Position numbers and translations under genes: made by a program. Of a stretch of 24,907 nt of DNA, positions 24,906 to 24,907 are shown piece by piece. The notes beneath the pieces are model-generated. The model did no database searches. It saw nothing but the letters and a program-made list of their open reading frames with translations, and was not told the DNA's origin. The stretch is taken from contig DHIV01000023.1 in assembly GCA_002403995.1 (NCBI GenBank), positions 22,017-46,923 on the forward strand. The letters are read 5' to 3'. The number at the start of each line of letters is the position of its first letter. The first letter of the stretch is position 1. The DNA is from Gallionella sp. UBA4737 (GTDB lineage Bacteria; Pseudomonadota; Gammaproteobacteria; Burkholderiales; Gallionellaceae).

Positions 24906-24907
24906 AT

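Noticed and set aside
1..24907. CRISPR arrays, tRNA or rRNA genes, transposases, integrases, toxin-antitoxin pairs
   Set aside because: A read through both strands showed no regularly spaced repeats, no cloverleaf-like sequence and no product of these classes.

Overview
This 24.9 kb window is a dense bacterial envelope-glycan locus, from a Gram-negative organism. It carries Kdo transferase (waaA), heptosyltransferase I (waaC), two further family-9 glycosyltransferases, a waaE-like core glycosyltransferase, the lipid A flippase gene msbA, a polyisoprenyl-phosphate sugar-1-phosphate transferase and a WbpM/CapD-type dehydratase. Protein style and the surrounding housekeeping genes (apaH, a PfkB kinase, a fructosamine kinase) suggest a betaproteobacterium, possibly of the Nitrosomonadales/Gallionellaceae group. 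That placement is inference from recall; no rRNA or tRNA gene is present to anchor it.

Layout. (1) 1-3777, minus strand: a tightly coupled operon read GT9 glycosyltransferase -> GtrA-family membrane protein -> ArnT/PMT-type glycosyltransferase -> sialidase-like protein (cut by the window edge). Each gene overlaps the next. (2) 4007-6856: a PfkB sugar kinase and a fructosamine-3-kinase-family gene on the plus strand, with apaH converging from the minus strand with no spacer. A strong inverted repeat separates the two kinases, and the fructosamine kinase carries an in-frame palindromic insertion. (3) 6977-11926, plus strand: a glycosyltransferase cassette made of a GT4-like enzyme, a DUF6492-like enzyme, a GT11 fucosyltransferase, a GT2 enzyme and an AT-rich orphan. 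(4) 11991-13772: msbA. (5) 13776-16170, minus strand: a CgeB-like glycosyltransferase and a GT9 glycosyltransferase. (6) 16171-16647: an AT-rich gap. (7) 16648-18637: an OafA-type acyltransferase with an SGNH domain, broken by a one-base frameshift at a T6 run. (8) 18671-23403, minus strand: waaC -> WecA/WbpL-like transferase -> WbpM-like dehydratase -> waaE-like glycosyltransferase. (9) 23568-24905, plus strand: waaA, divergent from waaC.

How the parts fit. WaaA and WaaC build the Kdo-heptose inner core, and the other GT9 and WaaE-like enzymes probably extend it. MsbA flips the lipid A-core. The WbpM-like dehydratase and WbpL-like transferase would make and load the first sugar of an O-chain or oligosaccharide. 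The central glycosyltransferases, including a fucosyltransferase, would add the strain-specific sugars, and the acyltransferase would decorate them. The first operon looks like a separate periplasmic glycan-modification module. No Wzx, Wzy or WaaL and no GDP-fucose synthesis genes are visible, so the pathway must be completed elsewhere.

No CRISPR array, insertion sequence, transposase, RNA gene or clear phage element was seen.
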